This document shows positions 45,343-54,493 of a DNA stretch of 64,000 bases, piece by piece. The notes beneath the pieces were generated by a model, which searched no databases, was not told the DNA's origin, and saw nothing but the letters and a program-made list of their open reading frames with translations. Position 1 is the stretch's first letter, and every line of letters begins with the position of its first letter. The stretch is from Clostridiaceae bacterium. Lineage in GTDB: Bacteria; Bacillota; Clostridia; DSM-8532. The stretch is from positions 1-64,000 of the forward strand of contig JAAYFY010000018.1 in NCBI GenBank assembly GCA_012728015.1. Direction: 5' to 3'. The position numbers and the translations under genes were made by a program.

Positions 45343-46878
45343 TCACTTAATCCCCAGTTGGGATAAGTGCCTGCCAATATGGTTTTCAAGGGCTCTGTAA
45401 TAGTCGTCCTCATACCTGTTAAGTGTTTCATAGATCCGGTCCATGAACATGCAGGAACTGTCGGGGTATTTGGCCTGTAATATCAGCCCGTAAGTAATGT
45501 GGAGAACCTGCCTCGCATCATTCTGGTCCATGAGACCGGGTAGCTCCGAATCGCGCATCCCTCTTATGTCGGGCACCTTCGATAGGTCCGCGCTTATATG
45601 GTAATACTTTTTGGCCTCGTCCAGATGTTCCACTGCATATGCGTGGATTTCCCTGTAGAGGGCAGGATTTTTCCGGGCGATAGCCCTTACGGCTTCCAAC
45701 CAGTTGGTACCCGCGGTTTTCAGGTGATACCGCCCTCCGGATTTCTCACCGATGATGGGAAATACGCTGAATTTATCGCTTCCGGAATGGACGCTGATCT
45801 TATAACCGAAATGGCTGGCTATGGCTATGTGTCGGGAAAACTCCTGTTCAAACTGTTTTTTATCGCCTATGTAATCGATGCCCTTCTGGAACTCCCCGCA
45901 GAACCTGGGTGCAAGGCTTGTTATCTCCACTCCCTTTCCGGCGAGCTGATCGGCCACGAAGAAATGGGCTTCAGGGGTGGTAGGGGTAAGGGTTTCGTCG
46001 ATAGATAATTCAAAATCGACAGGTCTTCCCCGCTTTTTACAGTATTGTGCCATATATTCTCCGCATGATTGATGGCCTTTTGATAAACCAGGACAATTCT
46101 CCTGAACTCGGTGCATTCAAAAGTAATTCGCAAACCGTCCGGCAGCGTGAATTCGGAATTCAGGTACCTGTCTTCCAGAACCTCACGCACCGGCAGGGGT
46201 ATTCCGGCATACTTCTCTTCCACCATCCGGTCATCATAGGTCGCTGCCTGGTTGTTTATATGTTCGGAGCAATCCAGGGTGATCATTGTGAAGCCGCAGT
46301 CCAGGGCCATCTCCATCTTCCGGGGTTTTAAGGTGGTCCCCGTCGGCTCCGAAGCCCTTGGTATAGCCTTCCTGGAACACTGCCCAGGAAGCTGCGTTCA
46401 ACACATCCTGATAGGTGCGTCCGGTCAGGTTCAGCTCACGGATGGACTGCTGTGCCAACACCGGAAAGGTGTCTTTGTTCCGGATAAGGCGCAGATGGGC
46501 GGGAGACGCCAGACCCAGCCTGTCTCCAAGACCGATGGTAATCCCTCTTCCTTTATGGGATACGGGAGCAGTGAATGGGAATTCCTTACGCAGGATTTCA
46601 CAGTTTTCAGCAGTCAGCGGACAAACCTTTGCCGAGATGCCGTCAATCATGGTTTCACTGCCGGAAAAACGATTTGCTATATCTCCGCTGCCATACAACA
46701 CAAGAACCTTCCTGCCCGAATCCCACGTCATGAAAAGGCAGCAGCCATCCTTCCTCTGAATGGATCCAGGGTAGATACGGCAGCGGCTAAACCTTTCCTT
46801 CGCCTGTTTCCGAAGGTCCATTACATCGGTTGTCAGCAGATGTTCTGCGCAAAAGGCTTTCCATCCCTCCATGCCCAT
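45343..46878 (-). pseudogene. uxaE: Tagaturonate epimerase (UxaE family), broken by two frameshifts
   Basis: Three consecutive frames together rebuild one UxaE-like protein of about 500 residues. Segment 1 (46878 to about 46318) ends in GFGADGDHLKTPED. Segment 2 (about 46317 to 46060) has MEMALDCGFTMITLDCSEHI. Segment 3 (about 46058 to 45343) has YMAQYCKKRGRPVDFELSID, EAHFFVADQLAGKGVEITSL and FGYKISVHSGSDKFSVFPII. Breaks are at about 46314-46319, apparently the loss of two bases of GATATG, and at about 46051-46062. Intact UxaE interconverts tagaturonate and fructuronate in galacturonate breakdown. The GH4 gene downstream is intact. Conservation of the sequence suggests either recent inactivation or indel errors in the assembly. 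Confidence 0.82.
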
Positions 46879-47090
46879 CCTCCCAAACCGTGAAATATTA
46901 GTATGTCATAATCATATCCATAAACCCTTGCTGTTTCAAGATTTCACATACAACTTCAACTGCTCCTGCGGAGTTACCCGAGACTGAAACTGCACGTCTC
47001 AATCATGCAATTGCCGGTCTTGAACTCTTATAGGCTGCCGATATGAAGAGATTGCCATGACCAGCCTGTAATGAATAATACAAAATGAGG

Positions 47091-47119
47091 TTGACACGGG
47101 CTGAAAAGTCATATAAAAT
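47091..47119 (+). promoter_or_regulatory. Promoter of guaB
   Basis: Perfect -35 box TTGACA (47091-47096), a 17-base gap and -10 box TAAAAT (47114-47119), 50 bases before the start codon. The 200 bases further upstream (46879-47090) hold no recognised gene or riboswitch. Confidence 0.8.
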
Positions 47120-47168
47120 GTTTAAAATTTTAATGGCGATTAATAAATAAGAGGGGGAGGAGATTATC

Positions 47169-48662
47169 ATGGCTACCATTTATTCAGATGTTTCAAGGAC
47201 TTTCAGCGAGTATTTGCTGCTGCCGAATCTAACCACCAAAGACTGTTTGCCGGAAAAAGTCGACCTGGCTGCACCCATCACGAAATTCTCAAAGGGCGAG
47301 GAACCATCCATCAGGTTAAACATCCCGATTGTATCCGCGATCATGCAGTCGGTCTCAAACGATACGCTGGCAATTGCGTTGGCCAAATGCGGCGGCCTAT
47401 CCTTTATATACGGTTCTCAATCCATCGAGGACCAGGTCGAAATGGTAAGGAAGGTTAAAAAGCATAAATCAGGGTTCGTGGTCAGCGACTCCAATGTTTC
47501 GGTGAACCATACGCTGAGGGATGTATTGGCCATCAAGGAAAAGACGGGACATTCAACAATCGCGGTAACCAACGACGGAACAGCCAACGGCAAACTCCTG
47601 GGGATCGTTACCGGACGTGATTACCGCCTGAGCCGGGATTCTCTGGACAAAAAAGTGGCAGATTTCATGACTCCCTTCGAAGATCTCATCGTTGGGTACG
47701 TGGGAATCACCCTGAGCGAAGCCAACGATATCATCTGGGAGCACAAGCTCAACTCCCTTCCCATCATAGATAAAGACCAAAGGCTCCATTACCTGGTTTT
47801 CAGAAAGGACTATGAAGAACATAAACAAAACCCCTTGCAGCTTATGGACTCAAAAAAGAGGCTGATGGTGGGAGCTGGTATCAACACCAGGGATTATAAC
47901 GAAAGGGTGCCTGCCCTGCTGGAGGCAGAGGTGGACATCCTCTGCGTGGATTCATCAGACGGGTATACCGAGTTCCAGAGGAAAACCATCGAGACCATCA
48001 AGGAGAAATATCCGGAAGTCAGGATCGGCGGCGGAAACGTGGTTGATCGGGAAGCCTTCATGTACCTGGTGGAAGCAGGGGCCGATTTCGTTAAGGTTGG
48101 TATCGGCGGGGGTTCCATTTGCATTACCCGTGAGCAGAAGGGTATCGGACGCGGGCAGGCAAGCGCCGTCATTGAAGTGGCCGAAGCCCGAAACGAGTAT
48201 TATGAAAAAACCGGCATCTATATCCCCATCTGTTCAGATGGCGGCATTGTGCACGATTACCATATAACCCTTGCCCTGGCCATGGGCGCTGATTTTGTAA
48301 TGATGGGCCGGTACTTTGCCCGGTTTGATGAGAGCCCTACCAAGAAAGTCAAGCGGGGTGGCAGCTTTGTCAAGGAATATTGGGGCGAAGGCTCCAACCG
48401 CGCGAGAAACTGGCAGCGCTATGACCTGGGCGGAAACGCCTACCTGAGGTTTGAAGAGGGAGTGGACAGTTACGTGCCCTATGCGGGTAAGCTGAAGGAC
48501 AACCTGGATGTTACGCTGAGCAAGATGAAGGCAACCATGTCCAGTTGTGGCGCCAGGAGCATCAGTGAGCTGCATGAAAACGCCAGACTTGTCCTCGTAT
48601 CTTCCACCAGCCTGATTGAAGGCGGCGCTCATGATGTAATCCTGAAAGAGAGTGAATACTAA
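47169..48662 (+). CDS. guaB: IMP dehydrogenase
   Basis: Converts IMP to XMP with NAD, the first committed step of GMP synthesis. 497 residues. The catalytic cysteine is Cys318 in [18 protein letters not shown]. The IMP-phosphate loop is [20 protein letters not shown]. Two CBS domains are inserted at about residues 100-220 ([38 protein letters not shown]). The flap carries NWQRYDLGG. The N-terminus ([15 protein letters not shown]) belongs to a divergent GuaB branch. GGGGGAGGAG precedes the ATG and a strong promoter lies upstream. A glycosidase gene follows after 14 bases, an odd partner for a nucleotide enzyme. Confidence 0.95.
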   Translation: MATIYSDVSRTFSEYLLLPNLTTKDCLPEKVDLAAPITKFSKGEEPSIRLNIPIVSAIMQSVSNDTLAIALAKCGGLSFIYGSQSIEDQVEMVRKVKKHKSGFVVSDSNVSVNHTLRDVLAIKEKTGHSTIAVTNDGTANGKLLGIVTGRDYRLSRDSLDKKVADFMTPFEDLIVGYVGITLSEANDIIWEHKLNSLPIIDKDQRLHYLVFRKDYEEHKQNPLQLMDSKKRLMVGAGINTRDYNERVPALLEAEVDILCVDSSDGYTEFQRKTIETIKEKYPEVRIGGGNVVDREAFMYLVEAGADFVKVGIGGGSICITREQKGIGRGQASAVIEVAEARNEYYEKTGIYIPICSDGGIVHDYHITLALAMGADFVMMGRYFARFDESPTKKVKRGGSFVKEYWGEGSNRARNWQRYDLGGNAYLRFEEGVDSYVPYAGKLKDNLDVTLSKMKATMSSCGARSISELHENARLVLVSSTSLIEGGAHDVILKESEY

Positions 48663-48676
48663 AGGCAGGGGCAACC

Positions 48677-50731
48677 ATGGCAATCGACAGGAAGAAGCTT
48701 GTCAGAAGGCATAACCCGGTCCTGAGGAAGCCTGATCCGCGGACGCCCCTGTCCATCGGGAACGGTGAATTTGCTTTTACTGCTGATATCACAGGGCTTC
48801 AAACATTCATGGAGGAATACAGGGTTGTGCCCCTGTGCACCATGTCGCAATGGGGATGGCATTCCTTCCCCGTAAACCTTGATGAGGGCCGTCTGAGGTT
48901 GACATACTTTGAAACCTTTGGCCGTAAGGCAGGCTATGCCTATGATCCCCAGGGACAGCAGAAGCTGTATAACGACCTGCGCCAGAATCCGCACAGGCTG
49001 AACCTGGCATCCATCGGACTTAGCATTGAAAAGGACGGACGGAAGGCGGAACTTGCGGATATCCAACACCCCGAGCAAGCCCTGGATATGTGGAGCGGGT
49101 TGCTGGAATCGCGGTTTACGCTTTTTGGCAGAGAGGTAACGGTGAAAACCTGCGCAAGCGCTGACCAGGATGCTGTAAGCGCGTTGATCACTTCGCCATT
49201 GGTAGAAACCGGAGTGGTTTCGGTAAGGATATCCTTTCCCTATGGGAGCCCTGAAAAAGACGCCTCTGACTGGGAACGCCCGGAAAGCCATTCGAGCGAA
49301 ATCGTTCGCATGCAGGCAGGACGGGTGACCATCAGGCGTGTTCTTGACGATACAGTCTATTATGCCGATCTTTTGTTCCATGAAAACTGTACGCTGCGAC
49401 AGGCCGGCCCGCATACATATATGATTACAGCCGGGGGCCATGGAAAGCAGATTGTATTCACATGCCGCTTCTCAGATGAAGACCGGGCTGAAAAACCGCC
49501 GTGCCATGAAATCAATAAAAAGCGCGCCGCAGAGTACTGGGAGAGGTTCTGGAACGGCGGCGGAGCCATAGAACTGGCCAATTCACGGGATCACAGGGCA
49601 CTTGAGCTGGAGAGAAGGATGGTTATTTCCCAATACCTGACCGCCATACAGTGCAGCGGAAGCATACCTCCAGCCGAAACCGGCCTCACATGCAACAGCT
49701 GGTACGGCAAGTTTCATCTTGAGATGCATTTCTGGCACGCTGCCCATTTCCCTTTATGGGGAAGGGCGCATATGCTGAAAAAAAGCCTTGACTGGTACCG
49801 TGAAATCCTGCCCGCAGCGCGGCGCAAGGCTGAGAGCCAGGGCTATAGAGGTGTACGCTGGCCTAAAATGTGCGACAGAAGCGGCCGCGATTCACCCTCC
49901 CCCATAGGGGTTCTGCTTATATGGCAGCAGCCTCACCCCATTATGATGGCCGAGCTGTGCTACCGGGCTGATCGGTCTGAAGCTACCCTTAAAAGGTACC
50001 GGGAACTGGTAATTGAGAGCGCGCGTTTCATGGCGGATTTTGCCCATTATGACAGCCGAACCGACAGGTATGTGCTGGGGCCTCCGCTTATCCCAGCCCA
50101 GGAAACCCATGACCCCGAGAGTACCCTGAATCCGACCTTTGAGCTTGAATACTTCAGGTGGGGACTTGAAACCGCGAACCAATGGCTGAAGCGTCTCGGG
50201 GAGCAGCCTGTGGAAATCTTTGACTGGGTGGCGGGAAAGCTCTCGCGGCTTCCCGTCGGGGAAGGTGTTTACCTTGCCCATGAGAACTGTTCCGATACTT
50301 TCAGGAAACCACCATTCAGCCAGGATCACCCGTCCATGGCAGGGGCTTTGGGTGTGCTGCCGGGATGGGGAGTTGATCCCCGGATCATGAAACCGACCGT
50401 GGAAAGGATCCTGGAATGCTGGGACCTGGATTCCATGTGGGGCTGGGACTTCCCCATGCTGGCCATGTGCTGCGCAAGGCTGGGGATGGCCGAAAAAGCC
50501 ATAGATATTCTTATGATGGACACGGGGAAGAATACATATCTTTTAAACGGGCACAACGCGCAAGCCGACCGGGAGGACCTTCCCATCTATCTTCCCGGCA
50601 ACGGAGCGCTTCTTTTGGCAACGGGCATGATGGCCGCCGGCTGGGATGGCAGCAAAGGAACCCCTGCGCCGGGATTTCCCGCCGATGGAAGTTGGACGGT
50701 TGATGCCGAAGGGATACTGCCTTATATATAG
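48677..50731 (+). CDS. Six-hairpin (alpha/alpha)6-barrel glycoside hydrolase, GH65/GH95-like
   Basis: Large cytoplasmic protein of 684 residues. The N-terminal beta-sandwich opens with TPLSIGNGEFAFTADITG, as in GH65/GH95-type enzymes. The C-terminal helical barrel contains TCNSWYGKFHLEMHFWHAAH and HPSMAGALGVLPGWGVD, with the conserved Glu in the FHLEMHFW segment as the likely catalytic acid. No signal peptide is seen. Such enzymes hydrolyse or phosphorolyse alpha-linked disaccharides; which bond this one cleaves is not clear. It starts 14 bases after guaB and is likely read from the same promoter. Confidence 0.8.
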   Translation: MAIDRKKLVRRHNPVLRKPDPRTPLSIGNGEFAFTADITGLQTFMEEYRVVPLCTMSQWGWHSFPVNLDEGRLRLTYFETFGRKAGYAYDPQGQQKLYNDLRQNPHRLNLASIGLSIEKDGRKAELADIQHPEQALDMWSGLLESRFTLFGREVTVKTCASADQDAVSALITSPLVETGVVSVRISFPYGSPEKDASDWERPESHSSEIVRMQAGRVTIRRVLDDTVYYADLLFHENCTLRQAGPHTYMITAGGHGKQIVFTCRFSDEDRAEKPPCHEINKKRAAEYWERFWNGGGAIELANSRDHRALELERRMVISQYLTAIQCSGSIPPAETGLTCNSWYGKFHLEMHFWHAAHFPLWGRAHMLKKSLDWYREILPAARRKAESQGYRGVRWPKMCDRSGRDSPSPIGVLLIWQQPHPIMMAELCYRADRSEATLKRYRELVIESARFMADFAHYDSRTDRYVLGPPLIPAQETHDPESTLNPTFELEYFRWGLETANQWLKRLGEQPVEIFDWVAGKLSRLPVGEGVYLAHENCSDTFRKPPFSQDHPSMAGALGVLPGWGVDPRIMKPTVERILECWDLDSMWGWDFPMLAMCCARLGMAEKAIDILMMDTGKNTYLLNGHNAQADREDLPIYLPGNGALLLATGMMAAGWDGSKGTPAPGFPADGSWTVDAEGILPYI

Positions 50732-50859
50732 AACAATACCGATTTGCGGGCATAACCGGAATATGTGTTATAATAATAATCTGATTTTCAAGGCGTAATA
50801 CTCTTTTGTGGGTCTATGCACACGAACAAAAAGAGACTATGCTTACAGGAGTGAACAGA

Positions 50860-51522
50860 TTGCAGGAGACTAAAGGTTATCAAACCATTCTCTTTGATCT
50901 TGACGGAACACTCATCGATTCGGTGGATGGAATAGTACATTCGGTAAACCATGCGCTTAAGGCTTTCGGCATGGGGGTGGAGGACCCGGGCAGCCTTAGA
51001 AAATTCGTTGGCCCGCCCCTTAAACAGTCCTTCATGAGCCATTGCGGGTTTGATGAACAGAAGGCCGATGAAATCATAAAAGTCTACCGCAAGTATTATA
51101 CAGAAAAAGGCATCTATGAGCATACGGTGTACCCGGGAATACCCGGATTTCTTCAAAGCTTGAAATCCATGGGTAAAACACTGGCTGTGGCAACATCCAA
51201 GGCAGAGCCCATAGCGAAGAGAATACTGGAATACCTGGAACTGGCGGATTACTTCACGGTGATTTCTGGCAGTAATATGGACGGTTCCGGCGGCGCCAAG
51301 GACCAGGTTTTGCGTAAATGCCTTGATGCGCTTAACACCAGTCGATATGAAGATATTGTGCTGGTGGGGGACACGGTATTTGATATTGTGGGCGCAAGAA
51401 AGATCGGTATCGATTCGGTTGCCGTCCTGTACGGATATGGCACGCTTGAAGCGCTAAATAAAGAGAATCCCACACATATTGTCAAGACCGTGGAGGATCT
51501 GGGCAGGCTGCTCACGGTGTAA
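50860..51522 (+). CDS. HAD-family phosphatase, phosphoglycolate phosphatase-like
   Basis: HAD subfamily IA hydrolase of about 220 residues. Motif I is FDLDGTLIDS with the nucleophile Asp. The helical cap begins after VDGIVHSVNHAL. Motif II is VATSKAEP, the Lys is in GGAKDQVLRK, and motif IV is LVGDTVFDIVGAR. It resembles phosphoglycolate phosphatase/PpaX; the natural substrate is unproven. TTG 50860 with AGGAG eight bases upstream is the best-spaced start. ATG 50839 is an alternative that would make a 227-residue protein. It follows the glycosidase gene by about 130 bases. Confidence 0.88.
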   Translation: MQETKGYQTILFDLDGTLIDSVDGIVHSVNHALKAFGMGVEDPGSLRKFVGPPLKQSFMSHCGFDEQKADEIIKVYRKYYTEKGIYEHTVYPGIPGFLQSLKSMGKTLAVATSKAEPIAKRILEYLELADYFTVISGSNMDGSGGAKDQVLRKCLDALNTSRYEDIVLVGDTVFDIVGARKIGIDSVAVLYGYGTLEALNKENPTHIVKTVEDLGRLLTV

Positions 51523-51798
51523 GCTGCGGCAGCCTGAAGCCTTTGGGGAAAAAGCGGCAAGAGGTGTTGAAACAGGTTGAAAAGCCAGGAGAATTAGCTA
51601 TTTACAGGGGTGTTATGCTTTAAGTGCACGGCACCCTTGTATTATCAATGTCTGTTAGCCTGGTCATGTCCGGAAAGGTCAGCAGTATAGCCAATCATAA
51701 CCATATTACATTAAAACCGAGCTTATTCCCTCATGTCTTTGACTGGCCGGGGCGGCTGTGCTATCCTTGGAATTGGATAATAGTGGTTTGTATAATGA
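51523..51798. other. Gap after the HAD gene, no gene seen
   Basis: About 275 bases with only short, unconvincing open frames. It may be further debris of the gene whose end survives at 51799-52005. Confidence 0.5.
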
Positions 51799-52005
51799 AG
51801 ATACGGGTACTTGGCCCGCGGCGCGGCTTTTGACTACTACGAGTTCGTGAGCGATACAAGGCTTACCGATGAGGAGTGGCAAAAGATGCTGAAGGATAAC
51901 AGCCAGCCTCCGCAGCCTGAATGGACAAAGTCCTTCAAATCGGGCGTCAAGTCATACCGCTTCCCGAGAATCCGAACCACGAATATAGTGGCACGGGCTT
52001 TTTAA
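51799..52005 (+). pseudogene. DUF3160 protein remnant (C-terminal end only)
   Basis: An open stretch without its own start encodes LARGAAFDYYEFVSDTRLTD and EEWQKMLKDNSQPPQPEWTK, which I recognise as the extreme C-terminus of DUF3160 proteins (large secreted proteins of several hundred residues). A TGA lies directly upstream at 51796, and no more of the family can be found to the left. The whole gap 51523-52227 otherwise holds only the glycosyltransferase promoter. I infer an old deletion. The match is from memory of the family, not a search. Confidence 0.5.
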
Positions 52006-52096
52006 CCCAGGTTTACAGGGAGAGTGACTGAGCCCGGACAGGGATGCAAACGGGGTAAGAATTGGATTAAAACATTATTAAAAATAGCGTGCAAGC

Positions 52097-52126
52097 TTGA
52101 AAATATTCCGGACAGGAGTATATAAT
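52097..52126 (+). promoter_or_regulatory. Promoter of the glycosyltransferase gene
   Basis: TTGAAA (52097-52102), an 18-base gap, and perfect -10 TATAAT (52121-52126), leaving a leader of about 95 bases before the start at 52228. Confidence 0.75.
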
Positions 52127-52227
52127 AGTCTTTGCGGGTATTAGCAGAAATTGGTCGGGTTGCTGGTCATGACTTGACCGAACAAACAAAGGTATCGGGT
52201 TATGAAGATTATCATGGAGGTATAAAC

Positions 52228-53397
52228 ATGGGTCTTATTACCGGCCAGTTTAACGAGGCGTTCACCCCCATCATGGACGGTGTGACCAATGTGGTCAGGA
52301 ACTATGCCTACTGGCTGAATAAAAAATACGGCGTCAGTTACGTCATAACTCCCCATTTTCCCAAGTATACCGACAGGGAGGAGTATGAGGTAATAAGGTA
52401 CCACTCCTTCAGCGTGCCCAGAAGACCGCCGTACCGTACCGGGGTGCCGGCATTTGATATCCAGTTCATGCGCCGGATCAGGAACATACCTTTCGATATA
52501 GTTCATGCCCATTCTCCCTTCAGTGCCGGAAGAATAGCCATGAGCATTGCCCACAAGCGCGGGATACCGGTTATCGCTTCCTTCCATTCCAAGTATTACG
52601 ATGATCTTTTGGAATCCCTGAAGTTCGAGGGAGCAGCGAGGATCGGGGTATCTGTTATCGTGGACTTTTATAACCAGGCGGACTTTGTCTGGACGGTCAA
52701 TAACGCCACCGCCGGGACTTTGAGGGAGTATGGCTATAAAGGCCATATTGAGGTTGTCAATAACGGGACGGAATTTGAGACCGCCAGGGACAGGAACCAA
52801 GAGGGCCGGCAGGTCAACGAGAGGCTCAACCTGAAGCCGGACGAACTGGTATTCCTGTATGTCGGACAGCTTGTCTGGCAGAAAAACCTTAAAACGCTGA
52901 TCAATGCCCTTGCCCTTTTAAGAGACATGGGAATGGAATACAGGATGCTTATGGCAGGTATGGGTTACGCCGCGAATGATCTGAAGAAAATGGCAGAGGA
53001 TTTGGACCTTACTGACCGTGTCATATTCCTGGGGGCGGTTTTAGACAGAAAGTACCTTAAATCCCTGTTTTGCAGGGCAGATCTTTTGCTGTTCCCGTCG
53101 GTTTACGATAACGCTTCCATTGTCGTGCAGGAGGCGGCTTCCCAGAAATGCCCGCCGCTGCTCATCAGGGGTTCCAATACGGCAGAGGGCGTAATAGACG
53201 GGGTAAACGGCCTGCTGTGCGAGAACAGCCCGGAAGCCATAGCACAGAAAATCCATGACGGCGTCCACCGATACGACCTTTCAAGGATCGGGGAAAAGGC
53301 TCATGAAACCTTGTACAGGAACTGGGAGAGCATTGTGGATGAGGTTTGTGGAAGGTACAAGGAAATAGTGAACGCATACAAAAGGATCCGGGCCTGA
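52228..53397 (+). CDS. GT4-family glycosyltransferase
   Basis: Retaining GT-B fold glycosyltransferase of 389 residues, cytoplasmic or membrane-associated. N-terminal landmarks are DGVTNVVRNYAYWLNKKYG and DIVHAHSPFSAGR. The C-terminal nucleotide-sugar domain has VVNNGTEFE, FLYVGQLVWQKNLKTLINAL and PSVYDNASIVVQEAA, where the usual first Glu of the E-x7-E motif is Asp. It resembles transferases making glycolipids such as diglucosyl-diacylglycerol or wall glycans. ATG 52228 has GGAGG eight bases upstream; the longer frame to 52132 only translates the leader. The donor and acceptor are unknown. Confidence 0.9.
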   Translation: MGLITGQFNEAFTPIMDGVTNVVRNYAYWLNKKYGVSYVITPHFPKYTDREEYEVIRYHSFSVPRRPPYRTGVPAFDIQFMRRIRNIPFDIVHAHSPFSAGRIAMSIAHKRGIPVIASFHSKYYDDLLESLKFEGAARIGVSVIVDFYNQADFVWTVNNATAGTLREYGYKGHIEVVNNGTEFETARDRNQEGRQVNERLNLKPDELVFLYVGQLVWQKNLKTLINALALLRDMGMEYRMLMAGMGYAANDLKKMAEDLDLTDRVIFLGAVLDRKYLKSLFCRADLLLFPSVYDNASIVVQEAASQKCPPLLIRGSNTAEGVIDGVNGLLCENSPEAIAQKIHDGVHRYDLSRIGEKAHETLYRNWESIVDEVCGRYKEIVNAYKRIRA

Positions 53398-53611
53398 TTG
53401 GACGTTTACAGCCTGAAGGGTCAGCCTTGATGGCCGGGTCCTTTATTTCGCCTTTTATATACAGCAATGCCGCAAGCCGCCCATAAAAGTTCGGCCTTTT
53501 TTCTGTTTTACTTCCCTTGGGTATTTGTTATATTAGTATTGAATAAACTGGGAGCAGTTGGCTTATTATGCCGTTTTGCGGACATATTTCCCGTTTTCGA
53601 AAGGAGCGGAC

Positions 53612-54397
53612 ATGAACCTTTTTGTAAGGCGGACAGGTGAATTTATGGGCCCGCCGATTGTGTTCCTGCATGGCGGGGGCGTCGCCGGCTGGATATGGGA
53701 AAGACAGGCTGAATTCTTCAGGGATTATCATGTCATCATTCCTGACCTTCCCGGTCATGGAAGAAGCGCGGAAATCCCGTTCATATCCATGGATGACGCG
53801 GCTTCTAAGGTCATGGCAGCAGTTGGGAGCGCGGCGGGAAATGAAAGGGTCATCCTGGTGGGGTTCTCTTTAGGTGCCCAGATTGCGGTGGAGATAATGT
53901 GCAGATGGCCCGAAAAGGTGGAGTCTGCCGTTATCCTCAGCGCCATGGTACGTCCCATGAACGCAGGGAAATATTTCCTGCTTTCCCTGCTGAAATGGAC
54001 TCTTGGGCTTTCCAGGGCCAGGTGGTTCTCAGAATGGCAGGCTAAGAGCCTGCATATCCCGGCGGAATACCGGGAGCAGTATTACCAGGACTCCCTGAAA
54101 CTGACCCGGGACAATTTCATGCGCATGATGGAGGCCAATATGAGCTATATCCTGCCGGATTCATTTTCGGCCTCAAACATTCCGACGCTTATACTGGCAG
54201 GCACGAAGGAATTAAAGAGGATGCGGGCTTCGGCGCAGGATATGGTGCAGGCCAACCGGAACTGCACTGGATATCTGGTTTCGGGAGCCGGCCACGGCTT
54301 GCCGCTGGCTGAGCCCGATCTGTTTAATGAAATAGTTTATTACTTTTTGAATAATATACATCTGCATAAGAACAAGAGGTTGGTAAGAATCTTATAG
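53612..54397 (+). CDS. Alpha/beta hydrolase
   Basis: Alpha/beta-fold hydrolase of 261 residues without a signal peptide. The oxyanion loop is VFLHGGGVAGW, the nucleophile elbow is VGFSLGAQ (Ser), and the catalytic His is in GAGHGLPL. The acidic member is probably the Glu in LAGTKELKRM, since the usual Asp at that position is missing. It belongs to the broad MhpC/BioH-like group, substrate unknown. ATG 53612 has AAAGGAG five to six bases upstream. The GH31 gene follows after about 95 bases. Confidence 0.88.
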   Translation: MNLFVRRTGEFMGPPIVFLHGGGVAGWIWERQAEFFRDYHVIIPDLPGHGRSAEIPFISMDDAASKVMAAVGSAAGNERVILVGFSLGAQIAVEIMCRWPEKVESAVILSAMVRPMNAGKYFLLSLLKWTLGLSRARWFSEWQAKSLHIPAEYREQYYQDSLKLTRDNFMRMMEANMSYILPDSFSASNIPTLILAGTKELKRMRASAQDMVQANRNCTGYLVSGAGHGLPLAEPDLFNEIVYYFLNNIHLHKNKRLVRIL

Positions 54398-54493
54398 GCT
54401 GTCCTGCATTATTGTTATTGCGAGAAGAGCGATAGCGAAGCGTGGCCTCTATGTTATATGTAAGTACTTCAATAACAGATAAGGAGCATGGTG

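Noticed and set aside
46975-47005. Riboswitch upstream of guaB
   Set aside because: A short GAGAC/GTCTC inverted repeat exists, but no purine, PRPP or ppGpp riboswitch core was recognised, and the promoter lies downstream of it.
54419-54450. REP-like element (TTGCGAGAAGAGCGATAGCG region)
   Set aside because: It resembles dispersed repeats of Clostridia, but only one copy was seen in the window, so repeat status cannot be shown.
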